From: Pleomorphomonas sp. JP5
GTDB taxonomy: Bacteria > Pseudomonadota > Alphaproteobacteria > Rhizobiales > Pleomorphomonadaceae
Assembly (NCBI RefSeq): GCF_023721815.1
Contig: NZ_JAMDLI010000022.1
Coordinates: 434,001-498,000 of the forward strand
Direction: 5' to 3'
DNA length: 64,000 nucleotides
This document shows, one piece after another, positions 38,316 to 50,114 of this stretch. A model generated the notes under the pieces. The model was not told where the DNA came from. It saw only the letters and a program-made list of their open reading frames with translations, and made no database searches. The position numbers and the translations under genes are program-made. Every line of letters starts with the position of its first letter. Position 1 is the stretch's first letter.

Positions 38316-39323
38316 ATGAAGCTTTCTACCATTCTCTCGAGCACGATCCTGGCTGCTGCCGTTGCGTTGCCCATGGCTGCTCAGGCGTCTGCCGACAAGC
38401 CGGTTCTCGGCTTCTCGATCGACGATCTGCGCGTTGAGCGCTGGGCTCGTGACCGTGACTATTTCATTGCCGCCGCCAAGGAACTGGGCGCCGAAGTGAT
38501 CGTGACCTCCGCCGACGCCAACGAGCAGAAGCAGGTCAACCAGGTCGAGAACCTGATCTCCCAGAAGGTCGACGCCATCGCCATCGTGCCGATGAACTCG
38601 CAGGTGTTCGGCGAAGTCATCGACGAAGCACACAAGGCCGGCATCAAGATCGTCTCCTATGACCGTCTGATCCTGAACGCTGACGAAGACGCCTACATCT
38701 CCTTCGACAACGAGCGCGTCGGCTATCTGCAGGCCGAGGCCGTCCTCAAGGTCGTGCCGGAAGGCAACTATTACATGCTCGGCGGCGCGCCGACCGACAA
38801 CAACGCCAAGCTGCTTCGCGCCGGCCAGGAGAAGGCTCTCCAGGCTGCCGTCGACGCTGGCAAGGTGAAGATCATCGGTTCGCAGTGGGTCAAGGAGTGG
38901 AGCCCGACCGAAGCGCTGTCCATCATGGAGAACGCTCTGACGGCGGCCAACAACAAGATCGACGCCGTCGTCGCCTCGAACGACGGTACGGCCGGTGGCG
39001 CCATCCAGGCTCTCGCCGCCCAGGGTCTTGCCGGCAAGGTAGCCATCTCCGGTCAGGATGCCGACCTCGCCGCCATCAAGCGGGTCATCGACGGCACGCA
39101 GACGGTCACCGTTTACAAGCCGCTGCAGCTTATCGCGTCGGAAGCCGCCAAGCTGTCGATGAAGCTCGTCAAGGGTGAGGCCGTTGAATACTCGGCCAAG
39201 CTCGACAACGGCATGAAGGAAGTCAACTCCGTGCTGCTGACGCCGATCCCGCTGACCAAGGACAACGTGATGAAGGTCGTCGAGGACGGCTTCTACACGA
39301 AGGAACAGGTCGAGGGTAAGTGA
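38316..39323 (+). CDS. xylF: D-xylose ABC transporter substrate-binding protein
   Basis: 335-residue periplasmic sugar-binding protein with a signal peptide (1-25, ASA-D). The XylF pattern is clear: GFSIDDLRVERWARDRDYF at the mature N-terminus, ANEQKQVNQVENLISQKVDAI, SYDRLILNADEDAYISFDNERVG, and ASNDGTAGGAIQAL with QDADLAAIKRV. The ATG at 38316 has AGGAGG. It is first of xylFGH and followed by a strong hairpin. Confidence 0.94.
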   Translation: MKLSTILSSTILAAAVALPMAAQASADKPVLGFSIDDLRVERWARDRDYFIAAAKELGAEVIVTSADANEQKQVNQVENLISQKVDAIAIVPMNSQVFGEVIDEAHKAGIKIVSYDRLILNADEDAYISFDNERVGYLQAEAVLKVVPEGNYYMLGGAPTDNNAKLLRAGQEKALQAAVDAGKVKIIGSQWVKEWSPTEALSIMENALTAANNKIDAVVASNDGTAGGAIQALAAQGLAGKVAISGQDADLAAIKRVIDGTQTVTVYKPLQLIASEAAKLSMKLVKGEAVEYSAKLDNGMKEVNSVLLTPIPLTKDNVMKVVEDGFYTKEQVEGK

Positions 39324-39339
39324 TCCTCTGACGCAATAA

Positions 39340-39364
39340 CCGGGGCGGGCAAAACCCGCCCCGG
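39340..39364 (+). repeat. GC-rich hairpin between xylF and xylG
   Basis: CCGGGGCGGG-CAAAA-CCCGCCCCGG, a perfect 10-bp stem 16 bases past the xylF stop. There is no T run, so partial termination or 3'-end protection of xylF mRNA is likely. The remaining 380 bases to xylG hold no supportable gene; the open frames there overlap xylG in other frames. Confidence 0.7.
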
Positions 39365-39746
39365 CATGCTGTTTGCCGATCGGGTCGGGATGGTCCGTCG
39401 GTTTGCCGGTCGACTGGCGATGGCCTTGAGCCGCCGTTTCGGCGTGGTGTGCGTATGTCGCCTGGGCGGCTGCGTATCGAGGCCAATTCCGAGCGCATCG
39501 AACGAATGATGGTTGGTCGATGCCTTCAGGCTCGGCCTTCATGCAGAAAACAGCAGAAGATGTCGCGGCTTCCTGCAAAGGCGCCGTGCCGGGGCGGCAA
39601 GCCGCGGGGGCGGCCTGTCGAGTCGTATTCGGCGGAAAGCCGGTTTTGGGAAGCGACGGGCCTTCAAGGCCTTTGGCTCCGATCGGAGATAGATGGCGCG
39701 CGAGGCCTGCCCGAGGCCGTTCGCGCCGTCGAAGGGAGTGCGGTCC

Positions 39747-41285
39747 ATGTCAGACTATCTCTTGGAGATGCACGACATCACCAAGGACTTTAATGGCGTC
39801 AAGGCGATCGATGGGATTCATCTCCAGGTTCGCCGGGGCGAGTGCGTGGGACTCTGCGGCGAGAACGGTGCCGGCAAGTCGACGCTGATGAAGGTTCTCT
39901 CGGCGGTTTATCCTTACGGAACCTGGTCGGGGGAAATTCTCTGGGAAGGCAAGGAACTCAAGGCGCGCAACATCCGCGAGACGGAAGAGGCGGGTATCGT
40001 CATCATCCATCAGGAGTTGATGATGGTGCCGCATCTCACGGTCGCCGAGAACATCTTCCTCGGCTCCGAGCCACGCAACATGGCTGGCTTCATCGACTAC
40101 GACCTGATGAATGCACAGGCCGAGAAGCTGATGGCCCGCCTCAAGATGAGCGACATCAACGTTGCATTGCCGGTCTACAACTATTCGGGTGGCAAGCAGC
40201 AACTGGTGGAAATTGCCAAGGCGCTCAACAAGAACGCCAAGCTTCTGATCCTTGACGAGCCGACCTCGGCCCTGACCACTTCCGAAACCAAGACGCTGCT
40301 CAATCTCATCAAGGAGTTCAAGGCCAACGGCATGGCCTGCGTCTACATCTCGCACAAGCTCGAAGAGGTTGCCGAGATCGCCGACACAGTGACCGTCATC
40401 CGCGACGGAACCCATATCGGGACGCAGCCGATGGCTGAGCTCGACACCAACAAGATCATCACAATGATGGTCGGGCGCGAGATGAAGAACCTCTTCCCGC
40501 GCGAGACGCACGCCATTGGCGACGTGGTGTTCGAGGCCAAGAACATCTCCTGCTGGGACGTGACCAACCGCGAACGCAAGGTGGTGGACAACGTTTCCTT
40601 CGAGCTCCGCAAGGGTGAAATCCTCGGCGTGGCCGGTCTGGTCGGAGCCGGGCGAACCGAGCTTGCCTGCAAGCTGTTCGGCTGCTGGAACGGTGACCAT
40701 GAGGGCAAGATCTTCCTCGAAGGCCAGGAGATCAGCGTTCGCGCACCCCGTGACGCGGTGAGGCTCGGCATCTGCATGGTGCCGGAAGATCGCAAACGTC
40801 ATGGCATCGTGCCGCTGATGGGCGTCGGCTACAACATCACCATGTCGGTGTTGAAGCGCTACACCACGGGCGGTTTCATCCAGTCCGAAGTCGAGCTTGC
40901 CGAGATCCAGAACCAGATCATTCGCATGAAGGTCAAGACGGCGGAGCCTCTCCTGCCGATCGCCTCGCTGTCGGGTGGCAACCAGCAGAAGGCGGTCGTC
41001 GCCAAGATGCTGTTGCCCGAGCCGAAGGTGCTGATCCTGGACGAGCCGACGCGCGGTATCGACGTTGGCGCCAAGTACGAGATCTACAAGCTGATCTTCG
41101 AACTCGCCAAGCAGGGTGTCGCAGTGCTGATGATCTCCTCGGAAATGCCCGAGGTGCTCGGCATCAGCGACCGCGTCCTGGTCATGGGCGAGGGCAAGCT
41201 GCGAGGCAACTACGTCAACGAAGGCTTGACGCAGGAGAAGGTTCTCGCCGCCGCCATTGGACAACCGGCCACGGAAGCCGCCTGA
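39747..41285 (+). CDS. xylG: D-xylose ABC transporter ATP-binding protein
   Basis: 512 residues with two ABC cassettes, as in all sugar ABC ATPases of this class. Cassette 1 has Walker [10 protein letters not shown], signature YSGGKQQ and Walker [12 protein letters not shown]. Cassette 2 has the usual degenerate GLVGAGRTE, signature LSGGNQQK and [11 protein letters not shown]. The start at 39747 (MSDYLLEM) has GAAGGGAG upstream. XylF upstream and XylH downstream fix the xylose assignment. Confidence 0.94.
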   Translation: MSDYLLEMHDITKDFNGVKAIDGIHLQVRRGECVGLCGENGAGKSTLMKVLSAVYPYGTWSGEILWEGKELKARNIRETEEAGIVIIHQELMMVPHLTVAENIFLGSEPRNMAGFIDYDLMNAQAEKLMARLKMSDINVALPVYNYSGGKQQLVEIAKALNKNAKLLILDEPTSALTTSETKTLLNLIKEFKANGMACVYISHKLEEVAEIADTVTVIRDGTHIGTQPMAELDTNKIITMMVGREMKNLFPRETHAIGDVVFEAKNISCWDVTNRERKVVDNVSFELRKGEILGVAGLVGAGRTELACKLFGCWNGDHEGKIFLEGQEISVRAPRDAVRLGICMVPEDRKRHGIVPLMGVGYNITMSVLKRYTTGGFIQSEVELAEIQNQIIRMKVKTAEPLLPIASLSGGNQQKAVVAKMLLPEPKVLILDEPTRGIDVGAKYEIYKLIFELAKQGVAVLMISSEMPEVLGISDRVLVMGEGKLRGNYVNEGLTQEKVLAAAIGQPATEAA

Positions 41286-41318
41286 GGCTCTTCCTTCAAA
41301 GAATATCGGTGTACGATC

Positions 41319-42488
41319 ATGACACTTACCAAAAAAGACGTCAGGAAGTTCCTGTCCGAGTACAAGATCGTCGCCCTCCTGATCGTCATTGCGATCATCT
41401 GGGCTTTCTTCGGCTACCTCACCTATGACACCGAACTGGGCGGTTCGCAGTTCCTGACGCCGCGCAACTTCTCCAACCTGCTGCGTCAGATGGCGATTAC
41501 CGGCATGTTGGCATCAGCGATGGTGTTCGTCATCGTCGCAGGAGAGATCGACCTTTCGGTCGGCTCGCTGCTCGGTCTTCTCGGCGGCATAGCTGCGGTG
41601 CTGGATGTCACATACTCCTGGCCGTTATGGGCCACGATCGTGCTGGTTATCGCCATGGGCCTGTTCTTCGGCCTGATGGTCGGCTGGCTGACCGCGTATC
41701 TCGGCATTCCCTCGTTCATCGTGACGCTGGGCGGTCAGCTCGCCTTCCGAGGCATGGTGCTCGGCCTGACGGGCGGCATCACCATTGCTCCGGTGAGCTC
41801 CGATCTGAAGTTCATCGGTCAGGGTTATCTGCCGGAGCTGATCGGCGACGTCGGTGGCGTGCTGTTGTTCCTGGTGCTGGTGTTCCTGGCGCTTCGCACG
41901 CGCATGAACCGCCAGAAGCACAATTTGGCCGTCTCGACGATGCCGACTGAGGTCGGTCGCCTGCTGTTCGCCGGTATCATCATCCTTGGCTTCGTGATGA
42001 CGCTCAACGACTACCAGGGCGTTCCGGTGCCGGTGCTGGTGCTGCTGGTCATTCTGGCGGTGTTCACTATCATCGGCAACAAGACGACCTTCGGGCGCCA
42101 CATCTATGCCGTCGGCTCCAACATGGAGGCAACGCGTCTTTCGGGTGTGAATGTCGCCTACGTGAAGATGATGGTGTTTGCGCTGATGGGCCTGATGTGC
42201 GCGTTCGCCGGCCTGACCACCACCGCCCGTCTTGCGGCCGGTACGCCGTCGGCCGGCTTCGGCAACGAACTGGACGCCATCGCCTCCTGCTTCATCGGCG
42301 GCACGTCGATGCGCGGCGGCGTTGGCTCGGTTTCGGGCGCACTGGTCGGCGCGGTCATCATGGCCAGCCTCGACAACGGCATGTCCATGATGGGTATCGA
42401 CACCTTCTGGCAGCAGATCGTGAAGGGTATCATTCTGGTCGCCGCCGTTTACATGGACATCTTGTCGTCGGGCAATCAGCGCGCCTGA
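41319..42488 (+). CDS. xylH: D-xylose ABC transporter permease
   Basis: 389-residue membrane protein with about ten hydrophobic segments. Family motifs: VIVAGEIDLSVGSLLGLLGG, GWLTAYLGIPSFIVTLGG, AVGSNMEATRLSGVNV and CFIGGTSMRGGVGSVSGALVGA. It completes xylFGH. No xylA, xylB or xylR is in this window. A strong terminator follows. Confidence 0.94.
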   Translation: MTLTKKDVRKFLSEYKIVALLIVIAIIWAFFGYLTYDTELGGSQFLTPRNFSNLLRQMAITGMLASAMVFVIVAGEIDLSVGSLLGLLGGIAAVLDVTYSWPLWATIVLVIAMGLFFGLMVGWLTAYLGIPSFIVTLGGQLAFRGMVLGLTGGITIAPVSSDLKFIGQGYLPELIGDVGGVLLFLVLVFLALRTRMNRQKHNLAVSTMPTEVGRLLFAGIIILGFVMTLNDYQGVPVPVLVLLVILAVFTIIGNKTTFGRHIYAVGSNMEATRLSGVNVAYVKMMVFALMGLMCAFAGLTTTARLAAGTPSAGFGNELDAIASCFIGGTSMRGGVGSVSGALVGAVIMASLDNGMSMMGIDTFWQQIVKGIILVAAVYMDILSSGNQRA

Positions 42489-42519
42489 CGTTTCTACTGT
42501 TGTTCTGGGCAAAATGCAG

Positions 42520-42554
42520 AAACCCCGGTCGCTTGCGGCCGGGGTTTTCGTTTG
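42520..42554 (+). terminator. Terminator of xylFGH
   Basis: AAACCCCGG (42520-42528) pairs with CCGGGGTTT (42539-42547), 10-base loop, then TTTTCGTTTG. A classic intrinsic terminator ahead of the convergent dipeptidase gene. Confidence 0.9.
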
Positions 42555-42582
42555 ATTGGCGCGATGAAGACAGGCTGGCGCG

Positions 42583-43629
42583 TCATTCCCGCCAGGTCTG
42601 CGCCAGAACCCGCAGCCAGTTGTCGCGGCAGAGTTTGGTGAGCTCCGCTTCGCCGTATCCGGCCTGCCTGAGTGCACCGACAAGCGCCTGCTGGCCGGCG
42701 GCGTCGCCGATCTCCTCAGGGATGGTGGCGCCATCATAGTCGGAACCGAGGCCGACGCTGTCTATGCCGACATGCTCCACCAAGTAATCGATGTGACGCA
42801 CCATGTCGGTGAGCGGCGTCGCCGCGTTTTCCTGGCCGTCCGGCCGCAGGAAGGACGTCGCATAGTTGAGGCCGACCATGCCGCCGGTCTCGCGGATGGC
42901 AGCGAGCTGCCGGTCGGTGAGGTTACGCGTCACCGGAGTGATGGCGTGTACGTTCGAATGCGTGGCCACGAGCGGCATTTCGGAGATCCTTGCCACATCC
43001 CAGAACCCCTGTTCGGTAATGTGGGACAGGTCGACCATGATGCCGAGCCGATTGCAGGCCTTCACCAGGCGTACGCCGGCCTCGGTAAGGCCGGGGCCGG
43101 TGTCGGGCGAACTTGGGAAGGCAAAGGGTACGCCATGACCGAAGGCGTTGGTTCGGCTCCAGACTGGCCCGAGCGACCTGAGGCCAGCTGCGTAGAAGAG
43201 ATCGAGCGCGTAGAGGTCAGGGTCAATGGGATCGCAGCCTTCCATGTGCAGCACCGCGGCGAACACACCGTCCTCGATGGCCTGGCGAATCGCCATGGTG
43301 GACGTGCACAGGCGCCAGGCACCCGCCTCGTCGATTCGACGAGCTATGCCGGCCATGGTGGCGGCGGCGGCAAGAGCTACCGGCTGATCGATCGGCTCGG
43401 CGAGCGGAGCGGCATAGGCGCCATGATCGATCGTCGGTCGCGGCCCCTGTCTGGATGGTACGAAAATGGCGCAAAGACCGCCGGCGAGGCCTCCGGCCCG
43501 GGCCCGTGGCCCATCGATGTGGCCCGAGGCGATGCCGTCTCGAAACTCCGCAACCGGATCGCCACCTTTGCCGGCCGTTTCCCACAGGCGCATCAGAACG
43601 TCGTTATGTCCATCGAATACAGGCTGCAT
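42583..43629 (-). CDS. Membrane dipeptidase (peptidase M19, renal dipeptidase-like)
   Basis: 348-residue zinc dipeptidase. Binuclear site residues are visible: DGHNDVL (start of the barrel), bridging Glu in LHMEGCDP, His in LSHITEQGF, His in VATHSNVH and Asp in GSDYDGAT. There is no signal peptide from the ATG at 43629, so it is cytoplasmic; an extension to 43737 is possible but unlike the family. It stands alone, and substrates may be dipeptides or N-acyl amino acids. Confidence 0.88.
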   Translation of the reverse strand: MQPVFDGHNDVLMRLWETAGKGGDPVAEFRDGIASGHIDGPRARAGGLAGGLCAIFVPSRQGPRPTIDHGAYAAPLAEPIDQPVALAAAATMAGIARRIDEAGAWRLCTSTMAIRQAIEDGVFAAVLHMEGCDPIDPDLYALDLFYAAGLRSLGPVWSRTNAFGHGVPFAFPSSPDTGPGLTEAGVRLVKACNRLGIMVDLSHITEQGFWDVARISEMPLVATHSNVHAITPVTRNLTDRQLAAIRETGGMVGLNYATSFLRPDGQENAATPLTDMVRHIDYLVEHVGIDSVGLGSDYDGATIPEEIGDAAGQQALVGALRQAGYGEAELTKLCRDNWLRVLAQTWRE

Positions 43630-43853
43630 TTCACCATCGCTCGTCAGAGGGAAGGATTGTCCCAAAAGGGCAACGCATCGAAGGGGAGGGAGGCCGGCGC
43701 TCATAACGGCGCCGAGTCCCATCCGCATAGGTGCCAAGTGGTAGGAGTGGAGCCCTGGGAGGTCAACCTATGTCAGCAGAGCGATCTCCGCTGCGTCATT
43801 CTGGCTCGGTCGGGAAGCGACCTTCTCAGCCTTGCAGATAGAAGAGAAATTTT

Positions 43854-43871
43854 CTCCGGTTTGCGCCGGAG
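43854..43871 (+). repeat. Hairpin upstream of the DUF2249 gene
   Basis: CTCCGG-TTTGCG-CCGGAG, a perfect 6-bp stem 59 bases before the start. The rest of the 301-base gap (43630-43930) shows no gene and no recognisable FNR box. Confidence 0.35.
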
Positions 43872-43930
43872 CAAAGTGTCGTGGCGACGCCATCCCTATG
43901 ATCGGGCCACAGACCAAGCGGAGAAACAAC

Positions 43931-44245
43931 ATGACCGACATTGCCCCCCGGGATCTCGAACTCGACGTGCGCGGGCTACCTTGCGTGAACCGTCGCGCCA
44001 TCATCTTCGGCAGCTTCGATCGGCTGGCCGATGGCGAGTCGCTGGTGGTGATCAACGATCACGAACCAGTGGGGCTGCGCGGTCACTTCGAGGACATCGT
44101 GCCTGGGCGTTATCGCTGGGAGGCGCTGGCGCGCGTCGACGAGGCGTTTCGAGTACGCATCACCCGCTCCGCCTTCGATCCGGAGCTTGCTCGCGAAGGA
44201 GCGGCGGCACTGGCCGCGCTGGCCCTACACAGCTGCGATCACTGA
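43931..44245 (+). CDS. DUF2249 (TusA-like fold) protein
   Basis: 104 residues with the motifs LDVRGLPCVNRRAIIFGSFDRLADGESLVVINDHEPVGL and RYRWEAL. The single cysteine in LPC corresponds to the sulfur-carrier position of TusA-like folds. Members often accompany denitrification, hemerythrin or iron-sulfur repair genes, but none is nearby. The ATG at 43931 has GGAG 8 bases away. The precise role is unknown. Confidence 0.8.
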   Translation: MTDIAPRDLELDVRGLPCVNRRAIIFGSFDRLADGESLVVINDHEPVGLRGHFEDIVPGRYRWEALARVDEAFRVRITRSAFDPELAREGAAALAALALHSCDH

Positions 44246-44275
44246 TAGTCGTTCTGCCGCTCGGGGCGGAAAACG

Positions 44276-44318
44276 GAACGGGCGGCAGGCTGTGAGCCTT
44301 GCCGCCCGTTCTGTTGTG
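44276..44318. terminator. Bidirectional terminator
   Basis: A 16-bp stem with one bulged base (44276-44291 with 44295-44311) and a 3-base loop sits between the DUF2249 gene and convergent glgP. A T-containing tail lies in both directions (TGTTGT on plus, CGTTTTCC on minus). Confidence 0.85.
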
Positions 44319-44332
44319 TCGGTTCGTCAGCC

Positions 44333-46789
<2,457 letters not shown>

Positions 46790-47026
46790 CGGTGATCCCT
46801 GCGTTTCGATCGATTGTCGCCGATGATGGTTACGACGTGGTGACCGATTTCTTCGGCTTCACCCTAACGCCAAGCACCGCCACCAAGATAATCGTCGCCA
46901 AGACTACACGGCCGACAGCCGTGTCCCCTCGTCGACGGACACTGGCCGGCAGCGGTGTGCCTGTCTAGGTCTTCAGGACCACACTTGCGAAAAAACGCGA
47001 GGAAATGCGAGTTTAGTGCTCCGTTT

Positions 47027-47073
47027 TTGCATATCTCGACATAATATCAGTCCTAGATATGCAATAAATGCAT
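47027..47073. repeat. AT-rich inverted repeats between prmB and glgP
   Basis: TTGCATATCT (47027-47036) and AGATATGCAA (47055-47064) are a perfect 10-bp inverted repeat with an 18-base spacer. ATGCA-ATAAA-TGCAT (47059-47073) overlaps the right arm, so the core recurs three times. It starts 3 bases after the prmB stop on the minus strand. The rest of the 286-base gap (46790-47075) holds no gene. Confidence 0.5.
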
Positions 47074-47075
47074 CT

Positions 47076-47996
47076 CTAGACGCCCTCGGTTACACCAAGG
47101 TCCTTGGCAGAGAGCCAGAAAACCTCGCCTTCGGACTCGGCCGTGTCGAGCCAGACGAAGGGTAAGTCGGGGTAGGTCATCTCCAGGATCTCACGATCGC
47201 TGCCGACCTCGCAGAGGAGCCCCCCCTCCGGGTTGAGGTGGTCTGGAGCCGTCTCGATGATACGACGGACGATATCCAGCCCGTCGAGTCCGCCGGCGAG
47301 CGCCATCTCCGGCTCGTGCCGGTATTCGTCAGGCAACTCCGCCATTGCTTCGTCGTCGACATAGGGCGGGTTGGTGATGATGAGGTCGTAGCGACGGCCT
47401 TCCAGCGGAGCGAACAGGTCGCCGTGGTGGAGACCGACCCGTCCATCGCCCAGGCGGTCGACGTTGATCGCGGCGACGTCCAGCGCGTCTTCGGAGAGGT
47501 CGACCGCGTCGACCGCGGCGTTCGGAAAAATCATGGCCGCCAGGATGGCGAGGCAGCCGGAGCCGGTACAGATATCGGCGACCGAAAGGATATCGTCGGG
47601 ATCGCGGATCAAGGATTCCTCGCCTTCTCCGGCGAAGGCGTCGGAGAACAGCAACTCGCCAATGAACGAGCGTGGCACGATGACCCGCGGATCGACGACG
47701 AAGGGAACACCCTGAATGTAGGCCTTGCCAACCAGGTAGGGCGTCGGGACGCGCTCTTCGACGCGCCGGTCGATGCGCTCCACGAGCAGCTGGCGCTCGG
47801 CGCGCGTCAGGCGGGCGTCGAGCCAGGGATTGATGTCGTCGATGGGCAGGTGCAGCGACTCGAGGATCAGGAACACGGCGTCGTCGATTGCCTCGCTGGT
47901 GCCGTGGCCGATGCCGATCTCTTCGCCGCCGTAGCGGCTCATGGCGTAGCGAAGGAGATCTCGGACGGTGAGAAGGTCATCGGCAATGTCGGTCAC
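47076..47996 (-). CDS. prmB: 50S ribosomal protein L3 N5-glutamine methyltransferase
   Basis: 306-residue SAM-dependent methyltransferase of the HemK/PrmA family. The catalytic NPPY (ITNPPYVDDEAM), SAM loop ICTGSGCLAI and the PrmB-specific VIVPRSFIGELL distinguish it from PrmC. The GTG at 47996 (MTDIADD) is chosen: the length then fits, and the extra 17 residues of the longer frame are unlike the family. It methylates ribosomal protein L3 in known species. Confidence 0.9.
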   Translation of the reverse strand: MTDIADDLLTVRDLLRYAMSRYGGEEIGIGHGTSEAIDDAVFLILESLHLPIDDINPWLDARLTRAERQLLVERIDRRVEERVPTPYLVGKAYIQGVPFVVDPRVIVPRSFIGELLFSDAFAGEGEESLIRDPDDILSVADICTGSGCLAILAAMIFPNAAVDAVDLSEDALDVAAINVDRLGDGRVGLHHGDLFAPLEGRRYDLIITNPPYVDDEAMAELPDEYRHEPEMALAGGLDGLDIVRRIIETAPDHLNPEGGLLCEVGSDREILEMTYPDLPFVWLDTAESEGEVFWLSAKDLGVTEGV

Positions 47997-48097
47997 GGCG
48001 TTGTCCCGGAAAATAGAGGCGCGGCTGCTATCGCACGGCGGGGCCATGGCTGCAATCGGGCATGTGTGAATGGAGCGGGGTCGCCCGGAAAACGTGA

Positions 48098-48226
48098 CCT
48101 GATCATGGGACGAGTCTCCGTTCCGAAGCGGAAATCGCCGGCCTGCATGCCAAGATCGACGTACTCAGCGCCGACATCGAGCGGCTCATCGCTGCTGATG
48201 GCGATATTGTCGAAGGGCGAGCCTAA
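48098..48226 (+). pseudogene. Gene remnant, C-terminal coiled-coil fragment
   Basis: This frame reads SEAEIAGLHAKIDVLSADI and ends with a stop, 41 codons with normal codon use but no start codon. The pattern resembles the C-terminal coiled coil of DUF1003 proteins (EI-ALH-KID), so it may be the remains of one. It lies in the 334-base gap between prmB and the tRNA. An imperfect hairpin follows (about 48232-48282). Family assignment is tentative. Confidence 0.4.
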
Positions 48227-48330
48227 GGAACCTGTGGGAGTGGAGCGACCAAGCCAACGTGGCGCCGCTCCTCCCATCCCACAAGCCGAGGGTGCAAAGA
48301 ACTTTTGGAAGAAATGGAGAAGATGTTGGG

Positions 48331-48405
48331 TGGTACGGCCTACGGGAATCGAACCCGTCTCTCCAGCGTGAAAGGCTAGTGTCCTAACCGATAGACGAAG
48401 GCCGC
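48331..48405 (-). tRNA. tRNA-Glu (UUC)
   Basis: The minus-strand sequence folds as a cloverleaf: acceptor GCGGCCT with AGGCCGT (G1-U pair), D-arm with GGTTAGGA, anticodon loop CTTTCAC with TTC, T-arm ACGGG-TTCGATT-CCCGT, and an encoded CCA (48333-48331). Decodes GAA/GAG. Its length is 75 bases including CCA. Confidence 0.95.
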
Positions 48406-48418
48406 CCAACGAGGGGCG

Positions 48419-48447
48419 CTTATAGTGAGCTTCTGCCGGTTGGGCAA
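48419..48447 (-). promoter_or_regulatory. tRNA-Glu promoter
   Basis: TTGCCC (48447-48442) and TATAAG (48424-48419) on the minus strand are exactly 17 bases apart, 13 bases before the tRNA 5' end. Confidence 0.7.
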
Positions 48448-48509
48448 GAGCCAATCGGCATTTGTTGCGGCTTTTTTACAGCTTCGTCTATGGGCTTGAA
48501 CGACAAGCG

Positions 48510-49667
48510 TTATCCGCGTCCGCGACAAGCCCAGCGCCACTCGCGTCTCCGCCCGGTATCCACATGGATCGACTTGGTGTGGCAATAGAGCCCAAGACCG
48601 CCCCGCGAGGGATGGCCGTAGAAGTAGCGGGCGAGTTCGTCGCGGGAGATTCCGGGCATATAGAGATCGACGGCATTGCAGTAGAGGTGCTGCGAGTGCA
48701 GCGCGCCCCGAACGCGTCGATTGTGCGACGGAGAGCGATAGCCCGAGGTGACGACGACCTTGCGGCTGAAATGCCGTTCCGCGTCCCGTATCATGCCGAG
48801 CAGTGCCGGCTTGACGCAGGATACGTTGATGGCCGAGTGGGCCAGCAAGAGGCCGTTGGCAGCCTGGACGACGTCGCGGGGCAGGCCGGGCACATAGTGG
48901 GCGTAAGGCTGAACCTCGCCATCGAACAGGCCGCGTGGGTCGCCGTCGGGACCGCGCGAGGCGAGCACGAGATTGCCTTTCCACGCGACACCCGGCAGCC
49001 CCTCGAACAGGTCCTGCTGTCGCTCCGGGCGCGATGTGTAGACGTTGACGAAATCATGCTCGAGACCGTCGTCCACCGGCGGCTTGGGCACTGCGATCTT
49101 GTCAGGATCGGCTTCGCTCTCGCCTGCGAGCTCGGCTTCCGAAATCTCTTCGGTTGCTTCAGGTGGCGCTGGAGAGACCGAATCGGCCGCTGGCAGGGCG
49201 GTCGGCTCGACTTTGGCCAAGACCGTATCCGCAGCCGCCGGCTCGCTGCCGACGGAGTTGTCGCCGGGCGTGGCGGCGGCAGGATCGACCGCCGAGGCTG
49301 GTTCGGAAGCGTTCGCCTGTTCGGAATCACCGAACAGCGAGGCAAACAGACCAGTTGCCTTTGGCTTTTCCGTGGGAGCGACCGCGACGGCCATGGGGAC
49401 CGCCGTGTCGCCAGCCACCGGTTCTGTCGTTTTCTCAGGTGAGGCCGAAGAGGCCTCACCCGGTTTCTCGGCTGCGTCCTTGCCGCTGGTTTCGTTCTTC
49501 GCGTCGGCTGTCGCCTTGATCTCGGCAATCTCGACAGGCGTGAGGGCTTTGAAGTCGGACCGGTTCAGCACGGCGCCGCAGCCGGCCGCGGCAAGGCCCG
49601 CCAACAAGAGCGGTACCGACCGAAGCGTCACGGTCCGCCTAATCCCTTCCGCCAGCCGGTCCGACAT
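48510..49667 (-). CDS. Lipoprotein with C-terminal M15/DUF882 peptidase-like domain
   Basis: 385 residues. N-terminal lipoprotein signal (AAAGC, Cys30), then a long low-complexity linker rich in Ala, Pro, Glu and Thr (about 40-200) without predicted fold. The C-terminal domain shows VVVTSGYRSPSHNRRVRG, the zinc-ligand region SQHLYCNAVDLYMPG and SIHVDTG, as in YcbK/DUF882 murein peptidases. A role in peptidoglycan trimming at the envelope is likely. The linker length suggests a reach through the periplasm. It is followed by gloA upstream on the same strand, 6 bases away. Confidence 0.83.
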   Translation of the reverse strand: MSDRLAEGIRRTVTLRSVPLLLAGLAAAGCGAVLNRSDFKALTPVEIAEIKATADAKNETSGKDAAEKPGEASSASPEKTTEPVAGDTAVPMAVAVAPTEKPKATGLFASLFGDSEQANASEPASAVDPAAATPGDNSVGSEPAAADTVLAKVEPTALPAADSVSPAPPEATEEISEAELAGESEADPDKIAVPKPPVDDGLEHDFVNVYTSRPERQQDLFEGLPGVAWKGNLVLASRGPDGDPRGLFDGEVQPYAHYVPGLPRDVVQAANGLLLAHSAINVSCVKPALLGMIRDAERHFSRKVVVTSGYRSPSHNRRVRGALHSQHLYCNAVDLYMPGISRDELARYFYGHPSRGGLGLYCHTKSIHVDTGRRREWRWACRGRG

Positions 49668-49673
49668 TTCGTC

Positions 49674-50114
49674 TCACCACTTGCCGGTGTTCGGCATCGA
49701 TGCCCAGGGCTCGGCGGGCGGCAGAGCGTCGCCCTTCTGCAGCAGCTCTATGGAAATGTTGTCCGGCGAGCGGACGAAGGCCATCCGACCGTCCCGAGGC
49801 GGACGGTTTATTGTGACGCCGCCCTTCATCAGCCGATCGCAAGTGGCGTAAATGTCGTCCACCTCGTAGGCGAGATGGCCGAAGTTCCGGCCTTCGCCAT
49901 AGACCTCCGGATCCCAGTTGTAGGTCAGCTCGACAAGTGGGGCGCTGTGCGCACGGCCGGCTTCCACGTCGTCGGACGACGCAAGGAAGATCAGCGTGAA
50001 GCGGCCGGCCTCGTTTTCGGTTCGACGGATTTCGGTCATGCCGAGGAGGTCGCGGAAGAAGGCAAGCGACGCGTCCACGTCGGTAACCCGGACCATGGTA
50101 TGAAGATAGCGCAT
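49674..50114 (-). CDS. gloA: Lactoylglutathione lyase (glyoxalase I)
   Basis: 146 residues. Detoxifies methylglyoxal with glutathione. It begins [25 protein letters not shown] and has the metal ligands His (LHTM), Glu (VELTYNW), His (FGHLAYEV) and Glu (SIELLQK). The ATG at 50114 has an AAGGAGGAAA site; the longer frame is spurious. It ends 6 bases before the M15-like lipoprotein gene starts, so the two are co-transcribed. Confidence 0.93.
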   Translation of the reverse strand: MRYLHTMVRVTDVDASLAFFRDLLGMTEIRRTENEAGRFTLIFLASSDDVEAGRAHSAPLVELTYNWDPEVYGEGRNFGHLAYEVDDIYATCDRLMKGGVTINRPPRDGRMAFVRSPDNISIELLQKGDALPPAEPWASMPNTGKW

